DNA of 15,357 nt from Campylobacteraceae bacterium (GTDB lineage: Bacteria > Campylobacterota > Campylobacteria > Campylobacterales > Sulfurospirillaceae), in NCBI GenBank assembly GCA_027013265.1, contig JALUXQ010000075.1, positions 1-15,357 on the forward strand, in the 5' to 3' direction. The notes under the pieces are model-generated. The model was not told where the DNA came from. It worked only from the letters and a program-made list of their open reading frames with translations, and did no database searches. Below are positions 6,098 to 13,738 of this stretch, in pieces (positions within the stretch are counted from its first letter, which is position 1; each line of letters starts with the position of its first letter). The translations under genes were made by a program, and so were the position numbers.

Positions 6098-7503
6098 CTG
6101 ATTATCTCCTCTATATTTTTTACACTTTTAGGTTTTGAAACTAAAAACCCCTGAATATAATCTGGTTTAAACCTATCTATCTTTTTATAAGTATCTACTT
6201 TGTCTATAAATTTTACCATACTCTTAACACCAATATCCCTTAAAAAATTGATATGTGATTTTAACACTTTTGAAAAGAGTTCATCATCTATATTCTTTGT
6301 AAATATGATGTCAAATTTCACTATATCTATGGGTAAATATCTTATATACTTTAGACTACAATTATCACCTCCAAAGTTATCTATACAAATCTTAAAGCCC
6401 ATCTTTTTATATTGATTTAAAATCTCTTTAAATCTCTGTATCTCTTGATATGCTCTTCTTTCTGTAAATTCTATGATAAAATTCTCTGGTTTTAGACTGT
6501 TTTTATAAAAAAGTTCACTCAGATACTCTCTAAATTTACTGTTTCTAAGGCTAACAGGTGAAATTTTGATACTGAAAAAAGTCTCTTCAAACTTTACATC
6601 TTTTAACTCTTTTAGAAGTAAATTTAAAATCTTTTTATCAAAGAGTGTCTCATATCCTAAGTGATTTATCACCCTTTGTATCTGAGTTCTTGAGAGCATG
6701 CCTTCACTCTTTGAATAAATCTTTGTTAAAACCTCTAAAATCTTTATCTTTTTTGTACTTATCTCTTGTGATGGTTGATATTTGAAGATAAATTTTTCAC
6801 TTTTAATAGCTTCGTAAATTATCTTTTCAAACTCATTTGGTTTTATGCTTGTATCTACTTCTTCCCTATTTTCTAACAGATATAGAAGTCTTTTAATGAT
6901 ATTGTTTACATTTCCATCATATTTTGAATCAAGCAGTGAAAATTCTATCTTTATCTCTATATCATTTATACCTATATTTCTCAACTCTTTTGAAAATATG
7001 GTGAGTAGATGTTTTATCTCTTTTGGTCTGCCTTTTAGTATGAGTAAAAAATGACCACCACTATATCTGCCTATCGGTATATCTTTAAAATTATAGTTTT
7101 TTAAAAACTCATCTAATCTAATCGTAAAAGTTTTTAGTAGTTTATCGGCATTTGATATACCATATCTATCATTTATATCTACTATGTTTTCAATTTTTAT
7201 GAGTACAACTGTGGAGTTATATTTTTTATCTTTTATCGTCTCTATTTTATCAATAATCTCTTTTCTATTAAATGTTTTTGTGATTGGATCTATCAGAGTT
7301 GTTTTAAATTCATTGTAGATGAGATATAAGATATAGTAGATATATATAGGAATGAGAAGTATTAAAAGTATAAAACTCTCTATATCATTTTGAATAAATC
7401 TAAAAGATAAAAAGATAAAAAGAGTCAAAATGAGAAAAGGGAAACCAATCTTTAAAGAGGTTATAAAACGGTTATTTCTCTCTTTTGACTCTGAATACAG
7501 CAT
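6094..7503 (-). CDS. Membrane protein with degenerate GGDEF and EAL domains
   Basis: This 469-residue protein has two N-terminal membrane helices (about 15-36 and 41-62), a GGDEF domain (about 68-210) and an EAL domain (about 225-465). The cyclase signature is SGGHF (148-152) in place of GGDEF, so diguanylate cyclase activity is not expected. In the phosphodiesterase domain EAL reads EVL (257-259), E345 is kept, the usual metal-binding Asn of the VNLS strand is replaced by K313 in IKIS, and the DDFG motif reads DNFG (375-378); K396 of the K-x-D motif and Q451-G are kept. Hydrolysis of c-di-GMP is therefore doubtful and a binding or scaffold role is likelier. It starts 4 nt after gyrB ends and overlaps queF by ATGA. 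Confidence 0.85.
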   Translation of the reverse strand: MLYSESKERNNRFITSLKIGFPFLILTLFIFLSFRFIQNDIESFILLILLIPIYIYYILYLIYNEFKTTLIDPITKTFNRKEIIDKIETIKDKKYNSTVVLIKIENIVDINDRYGISNADKLLKTFTIRLDEFLKNYNFKDIPIGRYSGGHFLLILKGRPKEIKHLLTIFSKELRNIGINDIEIKIEFSLLDSKYDGNVNNIIKRLLYLLENREEVDTSIKPNEFEKIIYEAIKSEKFIFKYQPSQEISTKKIKILEVLTKIYSKSEGMLSRTQIQRVINHLGYETLFDKKILNLLLKELKDVKFEETFFSIKISPVSLRNSKFREYLSELFYKNSLKPENFIIEFTERRAYQEIQRFKEILNQYKKMGFKICIDNFGGDNCSLKYIRYLPIDIVKFDIIFTKNIDDELFSKVLKSHINFLRDIGVKSMVKFIDKVDTYKKIDRFKPDYIQGFLVSKPKSVKNIEEIIR

Positions 7504-7507
7504 CTAT

Positions 7508-9817
7508 TTAAACATCTAGATGTTTTACATCTTTTGCATGAGCTTGTATATAATTTCTTCTAGGCTCAACTTCATCACCCATAAATAGAGAAAAAGTTTC
7601 ACTTGCAATCTCAAAGTTATCTGCATTCACTTTAAGAAGTCTTCTGTTTTCTGGATTCATCGTAGTCTCCCAAAGTTGCTCTGGATTCATCTCACCTAAA
7701 CCTTTATATCTTTGGATATAAGCACCTTTTTTTGCAAATTTTTCTATCTTTTCAAGAAGTTCAACTGGGTCTTTGTCACCCAAATTCAAATCTCTCTCTA
7801 ATATCTTTTTCCTGATATATAGAGCCTCTTCATATAGTGGATTTGTAAAAAAATCATCATTTAACTGTAACTCTTCAAGACCATCATTTGTCTGTATATA
7901 AAGATGAATATTTTCTTCATCAACACTCTTATTGAGAATATTATAACCAATCTCTTTTATATAAGTCTCTATCGCTTTGAGCATCTTTTTATTACCAAGT
8001 GAGATTACATCTGGATTTTCAATCAAAAATCTAATAATTTTAATCACAGAGTATCTTTTTTCCAACTCTTTTAAGATATTTCGATAGGCTGCTACAATTT
8101 TAAAGAAATCTACTAAATCATTTTTGCCAATCCCTTCAAAATCCATACTATCTATGCCATTATCAATCAAAAGAGCATTTAACTCTGTATCATCTTTTAT
8201 ATATATCTCTTTTTTTCCTTTTTTATATCTATACAAAGGGGGCTGGGCTAGATATACATATCCTTTTTCAACAACAGGTCTTAAAAATCTAAATAAAAAT
8301 GTCAAAAGTAGAGTCTGTATATGACTACCATCTACATCGGCATCTGTCATGATGATTAATTTATGATATCTCAATTTTTCTTCATTTAACTCTTCACCAA
8401 TTCCACATCCTAGAGCTGTTATCATATTTTTAATTTCATCAGATTTTAAAATTTTGTCGATTCTGCTCTTTTCAACATTTAAAATCTTTCCTTTTAGAGG
8501 TAAAATCGCTTGAAAAACTCTATCACGTCCTTGTTTTGCACTACCACCTGCACTATCTCCCTCCACTAGGTAAAGTTCACTGATACTTGCATCTTTGCTT
8601 TGACAATCAGCTAATTTTCCAGGTAGTGTCCCTATGCTCATAGAGTCTTTTCTTCTTGTTAAATCTCTTGCTTTTTTAGCAGCTTCTCTACCGCGAGCCG
8701 CTCCTAAAGCTTTGTTCATGATAGCTCTTGCTTCGATAGGATTCTCTTCAAAATATTTTACAAGTTTTTCAAAAGTGAGTCTTTGGACTATTGGTTTTAC
8801 ATATGTATTTCCAAGTTTTCCTTTTGTTTGACCTTCAAATTGTGGTTCAGGAACTTTTACACTAACCACAGATATTAAACCCTCTCTTACATCATCGCCT
8901 GTTATCTTTACATCTTTTTCCCTTGCCGCTGCATTTGCATTTATATAGTTGACAATTGCTCTCGTAAGCCCTGCACGAAATCCACTCTCATGAGTTCCAC
9001 CCTCAGGAGTTTTTATATTATTTACAAAAGATAGAAGAGTTTCACTATAGGCTGAGTTATACATAAGAGCGATGTCAACTTCTACACCATTTACACTATC
9101 ATTGTAGTGATATGAACTAGAGATTTGCTCTTTTTTATTTAAATCTTCTACAAACTGCTTTAAACCACCTTCAAAATGAAAAACATCACTTCTTCCATCT
9201 CTATTATCTTTAAATTCTATAGTTACTTTTGGGTTTAAGTAGGCAATTTCGCGAAATCTTTTAGCTAAAGTGTCATAAATAAAATCTGTAGTTTCAAATA
9301 TATCTTTATCAGGCCAAAACTCTATAGTAGTACCTCTTTTTCTACTATTTTTTACAATTTCCAATTCACTAGTAGGGATACCACAAGAGAACTCTTGGCG
9401 ATGCTCTTTTCCATCTCTTTTTATGGTAGCAACAAGTTTAGAAGAGAGTGCATTTACAACTGAAACCCCAACTCCATGGAGTCCTCCACTTACTTTATAA
9501 GTATCCTTATCAAATTTTCCACCAGCATGAAGTACGGTCAAAACAACAGTAGCAGCTGAAATTTTTTCAGTAGGGTGAAGAGCAACAGGGATACCACGAC
9601 CGTTATCACTGATTATTGCACTTCCTTCAGTTGTAATTTCTACTGTTATCTTATCACAATATCCTGCCATCGCCTCATCTATAGAGTTATCAACAACCTC
9701 ATATATAAGATGATGAAGTCCGTTTATATTTGTATCACCTATATACATGCCAGGTCGTTTTCTAACTGCTTCTAAACCTTTTAGTACTTTTATATTTGAC
9801 GCACCGTATCCACTCAT
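7508..9817 (-). CDS. gyrB: DNA gyrase subunit B
   Basis: This is the ATPase subunit of gyrase, which introduces negative supercoils together with GyrA. The 769 residues include the GHKL ATPase with E40 (general base), N44 and D71 in DNGRGIP, and the glycine loop GGLHGVGVSVV (111-121). The TOPRIM domain has E419 in EGDSAGGSA and the metal-binding D492, D494 and D496 in DADVDGSH. The C-terminal RYKGLGEMNPEQLWETTM segment contacts GyrA. AAAGGAG lies 8 nt before the ATG. It lies 13 nt after dnaN, preserving the ancestral dnaA-dnaN-gyrB order. The length is slightly below Escherichia coli GyrB, consistent with lack of the enterobacterial insertion. Confidence 0.98.
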   Translation of the reverse strand: MSGYGASNIKVLKGLEAVRKRPGMYIGDTNINGLHHLIYEVVDNSIDEAMAGYCDKITVEITTEGSAIISDNGRGIPVALHPTEKISAATVVLTVLHAGGKFDKDTYKVSGGLHGVGVSVVNALSSKLVATIKRDGKEHRQEFSCGIPTSELEIVKNSRKRGTTIEFWPDKDIFETTDFIYDTLAKRFREIAYLNPKVTIEFKDNRDGRSDVFHFEGGLKQFVEDLNKKEQISSSYHYNDSVNGVEVDIALMYNSAYSETLLSFVNNIKTPEGGTHESGFRAGLTRAIVNYINANAAAREKDVKITGDDVREGLISVVSVKVPEPQFEGQTKGKLGNTYVKPIVQRLTFEKLVKYFEENPIEARAIMNKALGAARGREAAKKARDLTRRKDSMSIGTLPGKLADCQSKDASISELYLVEGDSAGGSAKQGRDRVFQAILPLKGKILNVEKSRIDKILKSDEIKNMITALGCGIGEELNEEKLRYHKLIIMTDADVDGSHIQTLLLTFLFRFLRPVVEKGYVYLAQPPLYRYKKGKKEIYIKDDTELNALLIDNGIDSMDFEGIGKNDLVDFFKIVAAYRNILKELEKRYSVIKIIRFLIENPDVISLGNKKMLKAIETYIKEIGYNILNKSVDEENIHLYIQTNDGLEELQLNDDFFTNPLYEEALYIRKKILERDLNLGDKDPVELLEKIEKFAKKGAYIQRYKGLGEMNPEQLWETTMNPENRRLLKVNADNFEIASETFSLFMGDEVEPRRNYIQAHAKDVKHLDV

Positions 9818-9830
9818 ATAATCATCTCCT

Positions 9831-10898
9831 TTAAATCATTATTGGCATAACAATTGTTATAAAATCTTCATCTTCCAATGTAAATGGGAGAGAACTGTCA
9901 TTAAATCCTAGTGTAAAATCACTATTTTCTATATTTGATAAAAAGTCTATAAAATATCTACTATTTATCGCTAAATATATATCATTGTCTAAACCTGTTT
10001 TATACTCTATCTCTGTTTTTGCTTCTATATTTTCATCATTTAGACTCTCAAATACTATCTTTTCGCTTTTAAAAGTAACTTTCATCTCATTTGAGATTAT
10101 AGATATCTGTTTTATAGCATCTATGATTTTTGCTCTATTTAAAAGTAGTCTATAATTTTTCTCTTTTGGGATAATTCTCTCATAATCTGGAAATTTTCCA
10201 TTTATCAGTTTTGTAAAGAATTGAAAGTTAGAAGATTTTGCTATCAAAGTAACTTCATCAAAAAATATCTCTATATCATCAAAAAAGAGCTTCTGAATCT
10301 CTCCAATGGCCTTTTTTGGAATGATAAGAGAAAAGTTATGTTCTGTATCATTTTGTAGTTTAACGATGGCTAATCTTCTTGTATCTGTTGCTACTAGATT
10401 TATAAAATTGTCTTTTATGTCTATTAAAGCTCCATTTAATTCAAACTTTGGATTGTTACTGTCGATAGCAGGTGCTATTTTTTTGATTGATCTTACAAAC
10501 AAAGAGCTGTTTATATCAAACTTTGGTTTATCTTCTATCTTTGGAAAAGATGGAAATTCACTTGAGTTAAACATAGGAAGTTTGAATTTTGAACTATTTT
10601 GTTTTATGTATAGATTGTCATTTATAGTTTCAAGTATAATATCTTCATCTTTTAATATTTTAATAATATCAAGAAGTTTTTTACCATTTGCTGTAGCATC
10701 TCCATGGTCTAAGATTTTTACACTTTTAGTGTTATAGCTGAGCCCTATTTCAAAATCAGTAGCTTTTATTATAAATTCATCTTCTATCGTATTTATAAGT
10801 ATATGAGATGTTATTTGGCTTAGATCTTTTTTTTCTAAATATGGTTGTGTATTTATAAGTATTGTCTCCAACACACCTTTATTTATAGAAACTTTCAT
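9831..10898 (-). CDS. dnaN: DNA polymerase III beta sliding clamp
   Basis: DnaN dimerises into the ring that tethers DNA polymerase III and other clamp-binding proteins to DNA. At 355 residues it is near the usual 365 or so. The N-terminal VSINKGVLETILI, the domain-joining GKFPDYERIIP segment, and the C-terminal FTLEDEDFITIVMPIMI are characteristic. AAGGAG precedes the ATG by 7 nt. It follows dnaA across a 141-nt gap that carries DnaA-box-like sites. Confidence 0.97.
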   Translation of the reverse strand: MKVSINKGVLETILINTQPYLEKKDLSQITSHILINTIEDEFIIKATDFEIGLSYNTKSVKILDHGDATANGKKLLDIIKILKDEDIILETINDNLYIKQNSSKFKLPMFNSSEFPSFPKIEDKPKFDINSSLFVRSIKKIAPAIDSNNPKFELNGALIDIKDNFINLVATDTRRLAIVKLQNDTEHNFSLIIPKKAIGEIQKLFFDDIEIFFDEVTLIAKSSNFQFFTKLINGKFPDYERIIPKEKNYRLLLNRAKIIDAIKQISIISNEMKVTFKSEKIVFESLNDENIEAKTEIEYKTGLDNDIYLAINSRYFIDFLSNIENSDFTLGFNDSSLPFTLEDEDFITIVMPIMI

Positions 10899-10957
10899 AT
10901 GCTTTCTCCTTTTTATTATTAAATATCAATAGAAGTAGTAGTAGCTTTGGTTGAAAT

Positions 10958-11037
10958 TGTGAAAATTTCATTTAAACTACCAAAATATAGCGAATTATTA
11001 GTGAAAAAACTTATATATTTTTTTCACATATTTCACA
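10958..11037. promoter_or_regulatory. oriC: Candidate oriC part 2: DnaA-box-like sites between dnaA and dnaN
   Basis: Four sites have a TTCAC core as in epsilonproteobacterial DnaA boxes: ATTTTCACA (minus, 10966-10958), TTTTTCACT (minus, 11008-11000), TTTTTCACA (plus, 11020-11028) and TATTTCACA (plus, 11029-11037). The last two lie in a perfect tandem TTTCACATA repeat (11022-11039) ending against the dnaA stop. The adjoining AT-only stretch at 11007-11023 could be the unwinding element. None is a perfect TTATCCACA. Confidence 0.6.
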
Positions 11038-11039
11038 TA

Positions 11040-12368
11040 TTATTTAGTCTCTTTTATCAATATTTTGTTTTTTAACTCTTCAACTCTTAATTTAAATGTC
11101 TCATTTGTCTCTATTATCTCATTTATCTTTTTCATGTTGTGAGAAACTGCTGTATGATCTTTCATACTAAAAAATGATGCAAGTTGGGGCATAGAGTTTG
11201 GAGTTAATGTTCTTGCTAAGTATATACCTATCCTTCTTGCTTCTACTATGTTTTTATTTCTCTTTTTTGATTTTATTTCACTTGGTTTCATATTTAACTC
11301 TCTTGAGATTACTTTTATGATATCTTCTAGTGTTATATGATTTTTCTTCTCTTTTATCTGTGCTTTCATGACATTTTTTGCAAACTCTATGGTGATCTCT
11401 TGTCTCATTAAGGTAGCATATGCATTTAGATTTATAATTGCACCCTCTATCTCTCTTATATTATCTCCCATATTTACAGCTATATAGTTTGCTACTTCAT
11501 TGTTTAGATCAATACCATCTAATTCACACTTCTTTTTTATGATTGCGATTTTTGTCTCGAGTTCAGGCAATCCAATATCTGCGATAGTTCCCCACTCAAA
11601 TCTACTCTTTAGTCTCTCTTCAAGACCATTTATAGTTTTTGGTGGTTTATCACTTGTTAAAACTATCTGTTTTCCTGCAGAGTGGAGTTCATTAAAAGTG
11701 TGAAAAAACTCCTCTTGAGTTTGAATTTTATTTGATAAAAACTGAGTATCATCAATTAGAAGTATATCACATTTTCTATATTTGTCTCGAAATCTATCCA
11801 TAGTTTGATTTTTTAGATTATATGTGAAGTCATTCATAAACTGCTCTACAGTAGCATATATTACATTTTTACCATTTGCTTGCGAATAGTTTCCGATAGC
11901 ATGAATCAGATGAGTTTTACCAAGTCCTGTCGGAGCATAAATAAAGACAGGATTATAGACGATACCTGGTTTTTTGGCAACAGATTTTGCTATGGAGTAG
12001 GCATACTGGTTTGAGCTGCCTATCACAAAACTCTCAAAAGTATAAGATGGATTTAGTATTGTATTTGCTGTTGGTTTATTTAATTCTAGTGATTTTTTCG
12101 GATTTATACTTTTTTTACTCTTTATGATGTTGTCTTTTAATGTTATAAAAATTTCTGGTTTTTTACCAGTTTTTACCTCAAAAAGATGTGAAATTTTTTC
12201 GCTGTATTTTGTCTGTATCCAATTTTTTATCAAGATATTTGGAGCAATAAAAACTTTTTGGTCAGAGTGTGAGTTTTTTTCATCAAACTCTATCTGTTTT
12301 ATATATCTCTCATACTCCTGTTCAGATATCTCATTTTTTAAAAGTTCCAATACATTATCCGCTAACAA
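11040..12368 (-). CDS. dnaA: Chromosomal replication initiator DnaA
   Basis: This AAA+ ATPase of 442 residues binds DnaA boxes and opens oriC. Domain I is about 1-75, a short linker follows, and the AAA+ domain runs from about 105 to 330. Walker A is APTGLGKT (145-152), where most DnaA proteins have GGVGLGKT; Walker B is LLIDD (203-207). Domain IV ends with the DNA-binding signature DHTAVSHN (404-411). The start codon is TTG (12368-12366), preceded by AAGGGG at 5 nt; no in-frame ATG fits the N-terminus. TTG may keep expression low. Confidence 0.97.
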   Translation of the reverse strand: MLADNVLELLKNEISEQEYERYIKQIEFDEKNSHSDQKVFIAPNILIKNWIQTKYSEKISHLFEVKTGKKPEIFITLKDNIIKSKKSINPKKSLELNKPTANTILNPSYTFESFVIGSSNQYAYSIAKSVAKKPGIVYNPVFIYAPTGLGKTHLIHAIGNYSQANGKNVIYATVEQFMNDFTYNLKNQTMDRFRDKYRKCDILLIDDTQFLSNKIQTQEEFFHTFNELHSAGKQIVLTSDKPPKTINGLEERLKSRFEWGTIADIGLPELETKIAIIKKKCELDGIDLNNEVANYIAVNMGDNIREIEGAIINLNAYATLMRQEITIEFAKNVMKAQIKEKKNHITLEDIIKVISRELNMKPSEIKSKKRNKNIVEARRIGIYLARTLTPNSMPQLASFFSMKDHTAVSHNMKKINEIIETNETFKLRVEELKNKILIKETK

Positions 12369-12435
12369 AAATACCCCTTTACTATAATGTGTCTATTTTA
12401 CCTAAAAATTTATTAGTTATATGTTAAAATGTATG

Positions 12436-12441
12436 TATAAT
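12436..12441 (+). promoter_or_regulatory. -10-like TATAAT at the base of element B
   Basis: TGTATAAT on the plus strand would start RNA near 12448, inside the left arm of element B. It may be the promoter for ruvC or for the element itself. Confidence 0.35.
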
Positions 12442-12509
12442 TTTAAAACTATTTCGTGAGGCTCAGACCAACGGGAGGATTTGTCCTCTAAGAAATAGTT
12501 TTAAAATTA
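12438..12509 (+). repeat. Structured element B: long hairpin with conserved core, homologous to element A
   Basis: The arms 12438-12455 and 12492-12509 are a perfect 18-bp inverted repeat. The 36-nt loop contains CTCAGACCAA, then C, then GGGAGGATTTGTC (12462-12485), identical to element A apart from the middle base. Inside the loop, GAGGA (12475-12479) and TCCTC (12484-12488) can form a 5-bp hairpin with loop TTTG. An alternative GAGG (12458-12461) pairing with CCTC (12485-12488) competes with it. It lies between divergent dnaA and ruvC, 116 nt before the ruvC start and next to the DnaA boxes, so it could be a ruvC leader, a free small RNA, or an origin-associated DNA hairpin. Family unknown. 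Confidence 0.7.
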
Positions 12510-12574
12510 GACTTGTTTAAAGTCTATTAATGGTGTATCCTTATACTGTAACAAGTCTATTATACATGTCGTTA

Positions 12575-12615
12575 TGTGAAAAAGATTTTCACTATGTGAA
12601 TAAATATGTGAATAA
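12575..12615 (-). promoter_or_regulatory. oriC: Candidate oriC part 1: DnaA-box cluster upstream of ruvC
   Basis: On the minus strand, TTTTTCACA (12583-12575) and two TTATTCACA sites (12603-12595 and 12615-12607) occur within 41 bp. TTATTCACA fits the TTWTNCACA consensus exactly. A weaker ATTTTCACT is at 12585-12593 on the plus strand. The cluster ends 10 bp before the ruvC ATG. Together with the dnaA-dnaN sites it gives the split origin flanking dnaA known in this phylum. Confidence 0.7.
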
Positions 12616-12625
12616 AGGCTGTCAA

Positions 12626-13105
12626 ATGACCATTTTAGGGATAGACCCTGGTACTAAAAACTGTGGATATGCGATAATCGAAAAAGAAAAAAATAACACA
12701 AAACTTATAGAGGCAGGTCTCATAAAAATCAAAGAAAAAATCCTCCAACATCAGATAGTTGAACTAACAGAAGGCTTGGATATCATCTTTAAAAATCATA
12801 AAATTGATGAAGTTGTCATCGAAGATATATTTTTTGCTTATAATCCCAAAACTGTCCTCAAACTCGCCCAGTTTAGGGGTGCTTTGAGTTTGAAGATACT
12901 TCAGGTTATAGGAAATTTTCACGAGTTTACACCTCTTCAAGTCAAAAAAGCGGTAACAGGAAATGGAAAGGCAAAGAAGGAACAGGTGGCGTTTATGGTC
13001 AAGAGAATTTTGGGTATAAAACAGGAGATTAAACCTCTTGATATAACTGATGCTATAGCTATAGCTTTAACTTATGCAAATGGTGTGAAAGTTAATCACA
13101 TGTAA
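12626..13105 (+). CDS. ruvC: Holliday junction resolvase RuvC
   Basis: RuvC cleaves Holliday junctions made and moved by RuvAB. With the start at 12626 it has 159 residues, and the catalytic acids fall at D7 (GIDPGT), E66 (VVIEDIF), D139 and D142 (LDITDAIAIA), matching the numbering of Escherichia coli RuvC within one. AAAGG lies 7 nt before this ATG. The frame stays open back to an ATG at 12530, but those 32 extra codons cover the DnaA boxes and have no family counterpart, so the longer form is rejected. The 3' end overlaps the converging thyX by 14 nt. Confidence 0.95.
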   Translation: MTILGIDPGTKNCGYAIIEKEKNNTKLIEAGLIKIKEKILQHQIVELTEGLDIIFKNHKIDEVVIEDIFFAYNPKTVLKLAQFRGALSLKILQVIGNFHEFTPLQVKKAVTGNGKAKKEQVAFMVKRILGIKQEIKPLDITDAIAIALTYANGVKVNHM

Positions 13106-13697
13106 AAAGGTACTGGTGCTCAAATGGCAGGTTTTCATAGAGTTTGTGAGCTAAAATCTGTATCTCCCAAAGGGCTGATTTGCTACTTCTTAGGGTTAAA
13201 AAGTTTTGCAAACTTCTTGCATTTATAGTCCAAGTAAGCTCAGTTTTATAACTCTCAGGCAGACAATATTTTGCTTTGTCATTGCTTATGCCATCTTTTA
13301 AGATAAGCCTTAAATTTTCTAAAGCTTTTATACTCATCTCATCTACTTTTTCTTGTCCTGTCATCACAAGGTATTTGCTAGCTTTTTCAAAATCTAAAGA
13401 TGAAAAACTCTCTTCATTTTTTAACTCTTTTAGAGTATATCTTGTACTTTTTACAGAGAGTGATGCAACTCTATGTCTTGCTAGTTCTTGCAGAAGTGCT
13501 CGGCTGATACCTTGTATATAAAATGTATATACTAAGTGTTCAAGTGTAGAGGCATGTTTAAATTTATTGCCAACTCTATCTATGAGTTCTTTGTCTTTTT
13601 CACCGCCACCATCACTTTTGTCAAAACTTTGCCAACAAGTTCGTATGGCACTAGCACAAACTTCTAAAGATGTATGTTGTAAGAGAGTGATTTTCAT
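13092..13697 (-). CDS. thyX: Flavin-dependent thymidylate synthase ThyX
   Basis: ThyX methylates dUMP to dTMP using methylenetetrahydrofolate, FAD and NADPH. At 201 residues it has the signature RHRVASLSVKSTRYT (74-88); the usual RHR-x7-S spacing is kept, with S84 and R86. STLEHLVYTF (50-59) and NARSLQNFLTLRSSKSALWEIQ (158-179) are the other nucleotide and flavin contact segments. A ThyX genome usually lacks ThyA. The ATG is 1 nt from a strong hairpin that holds its AGGG ribosome binding site in one arm. A TATAAT (13732-13727) upstream suggests its own promoter. Confidence 0.96.
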   Translation of the reverse strand: MKITLLQHTSLEVCASAIRTCWQSFDKSDGGGEKDKELIDRVGNKFKHASTLEHLVYTFYIQGISRALLQELARHRVASLSVKSTRYTLKELKNEESFSSLDFEKASKYLVMTGQEKVDEMSIKALENLRLILKDGISNDKAKYCLPESYKTELTWTINARSLQNFLTLRSSKSALWEIQILAHKLYENLPFEHQYLFTCD

Positions 13698-13698
13698 A

Positions 13699-13729
13699 AA
13701 TTAGCCCTATTTTTTAATTAGGGCTAATT
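13699..13729 (-). terminator. Hairpin between flgE and thyX
   Basis: Arms of 11 bp (AATTAGCCCTA / TAGGGCTAATT) surround a 9-nt loop, starting 9 nt after the flgE stop. The U-tract is poor (AATTT). In a transcript from flgE the 3' arm would mask the AGGG used by thyX; a transcript from the TATAAT at 13732-13727 would lack most of the 5' arm and leave it free. Confidence 0.6.
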
Positions 13730-13738
13730 ATATCAAAA

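Noticed and set aside
5711..6110. preQ1 riboswitch before queF
   Set aside because: The queF start is inside the preceding gene's stop codon, leaving no leader, and no such motif is seen.
10306..10737. 143-residue plus-strand frame opposite dnaN
   Set aside because: It is a shadow of the clearly coding dnaN strand with no translation signal.
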